A stretch of DNA of 64,000 nucleotides from Kiloniella spongiae (GTDB lineage: Bacteria > Pseudomonadota > Alphaproteobacteria > Kiloniellales > Kiloniellaceae): contig NZ_LAQL01000012.1 in assembly GCF_001026905.1 (NCBI RefSeq), positions 1 to 64,000 on the forward strand. Reading direction: 5' to 3'. The stretch's first letter is position 1. The number at the start of each line of letters is the position of its first letter. Under the pieces are notes generated by a model that ran no database searches, was not told the DNA's origin, and saw only the letters and a list, made by a program, of their open reading frames with translations. A program made the translations under genes and the position numbers. Below are positions 63,632 through 64,000 of the stretch, piece after piece.

Positions 63632-64000
63632 GTGACGTCAATTGGTATCATCGGCGAGTGTATGATCGAACTGTCTAGAGTTGATGTCTCCGGGGAAAAT
63701 ATCTCCGGGGAAAATATCTCCGGGGAAAATATCTCTGGGGAAAATATCTCTGGAAATCAGGACGAGCTCTATCAAAAGCGATATGGCGGAGATACCTACA
63801 ATACAGCCTATTACCTTGCTCAATGTGCAAAGTCCGCAATTGATGTCAGCTATGTCACCGCATTAGGTGATGATACCATCAGTGAAGACATGATCTCGAC
63901 CTTCTCTACTGCTGGTGTCAATACAGATTTGATAGAGAAAATCCCCGGTGCCGTGCCCGGACTATATGCCATACAGACAGACGAACACGGGGAACGCAGT
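63632..64000 (+). CDS. 2-keto-3-deoxygluconate-type kinase (PfkB family), 5' part
   Basis: It starts at a GTG at 63632 with AGGAAA 6 bases before it and runs past the window end; 123 codons are visible. GIIGECMIELS begins the PfkB fold and RYGGDTYNTAYYLAQ is the family glycine motif. The PGLYAIQTDEHGERS segment is typical of KdgK. It would phosphorylate 2-keto-3-deoxygluconate or galactonate. Between the first strand and the GGDT motif lies an unusual insertion, Ser-Gly-Glu-Asn-Ile four times, coded by a 15-base tandem repeat. Confidence 0.88.
   Translation, partial: MTSIGIIGECMIELSRVDVSGENISGENISGENISGENISGNQDELYQKRYGGDTYNTAYYLAQCAKSAIDVSYVTALGDDTISEDMISTFSTAGVNTDLIEKIPGAVPGLYAIQTDEHGERS
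63689..63748. repeat. 15-bp tandem repeat, four copies, in frame
   Basis: The unit TCCGGGGAAAATATC occurs three times, and then once with one change (TCTGGGGAAAATATC). It encodes Ser-Gly-Glu-Asn-Ile repeats in the KDG kinase. Confidence 0.92.

Noticed and set aside
63689-63748. Possible CRISPR-like repeat array
   Set aside because: The units are directly adjacent with no spacers and are in frame within a kinase gene.

Overview
The window looks like the chromosome of a marine-type alphaproteobacterium of moderate GC, which I judge by eye to be in the high forties percent. The evidence is the gene set: Ugp and Gts style ABC importers, PuuB-like flavin oxidases, YeeE/YedE, OpgGHC, a PdxJ controlled by a MocR regulator, and the MoxR/DUF58/DUF4350/DUF4129 cluster. 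I cannot name the genus. There are no rRNA or tRNA genes, no CRISPR array and no recognisable transposase.

Layout, left to right. 1-6.1 kb: a broken copy of a flavin amine oxidase, an RTX calcium-binding protein with 46 unbroken nonapeptide repeats, the intact oxidase, a second oxidase and a DeoR regulator. 6.2-8.7 kb: a large MscS-type channel. 9-14.1 kb: a complete UgpBAEC glycerol-3-phosphate type importer followed by a GlpR-like repressor. 14.1-19.4 kb: a solute-binding protein, an ArsR/SRPBCC/VOC group, a MocR regulator divergent from pdxJ across strong palindromes, a DUF1801 protein and a CsoR/FrmR-type sensor. 19.5-27.6 kb: one leftward operon of DUF4129, DUF4350, MoxR, DUF58, SpoIIM, RDD and two paralogous membrane proteins, one interrupted by an in-frame TGA. 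27.7-35.1 kb: TetR/cupin pair, PLP sulfur-amino-acid lyase, SGNH hydrolase, Lrp regulator, EamA exporter and a hydantoinase/oxoprolinase.

35.1-38.8 kb is an accessory island that is visibly AT-rich. It holds an avidin homologue with no signal peptide and a two-gene unit: a P-loop ATPase with zinc ribbon and winged helix, plus a small unknown protein. I do not recognise this pair, and it is the best candidate for an undescribed system. 38.8-46.9 kb: small regulators and enzymes, an AlkB dioxygenase, a PilZ protein, a FemAB-like acyltransferase, a YeeE/YedE transporter and a TTC38-like protein. A roughly 50-bp palindromic element occurs here twice, with a third copy near 32.9 kb.

47-64 kb is a glucan and sugar region. 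It holds an esterase, opgC, opgG and opgH, a two-component system, a GtsA-like sugar ABC importer, and enzymes in the order lactonase (SMP-30), SDR dehydrogenase, IlvD/Edd sugar-acid dehydratase and KDG kinase. The kinase runs off the window end. Together these read as uptake of an aldose and its oxidation through aldonate to 2-keto-3-deoxy sugar acid, probably under control of the two-component system. A second theme is frequent short tandem duplications of 9-15 bp, both between genes and in frame within genes.
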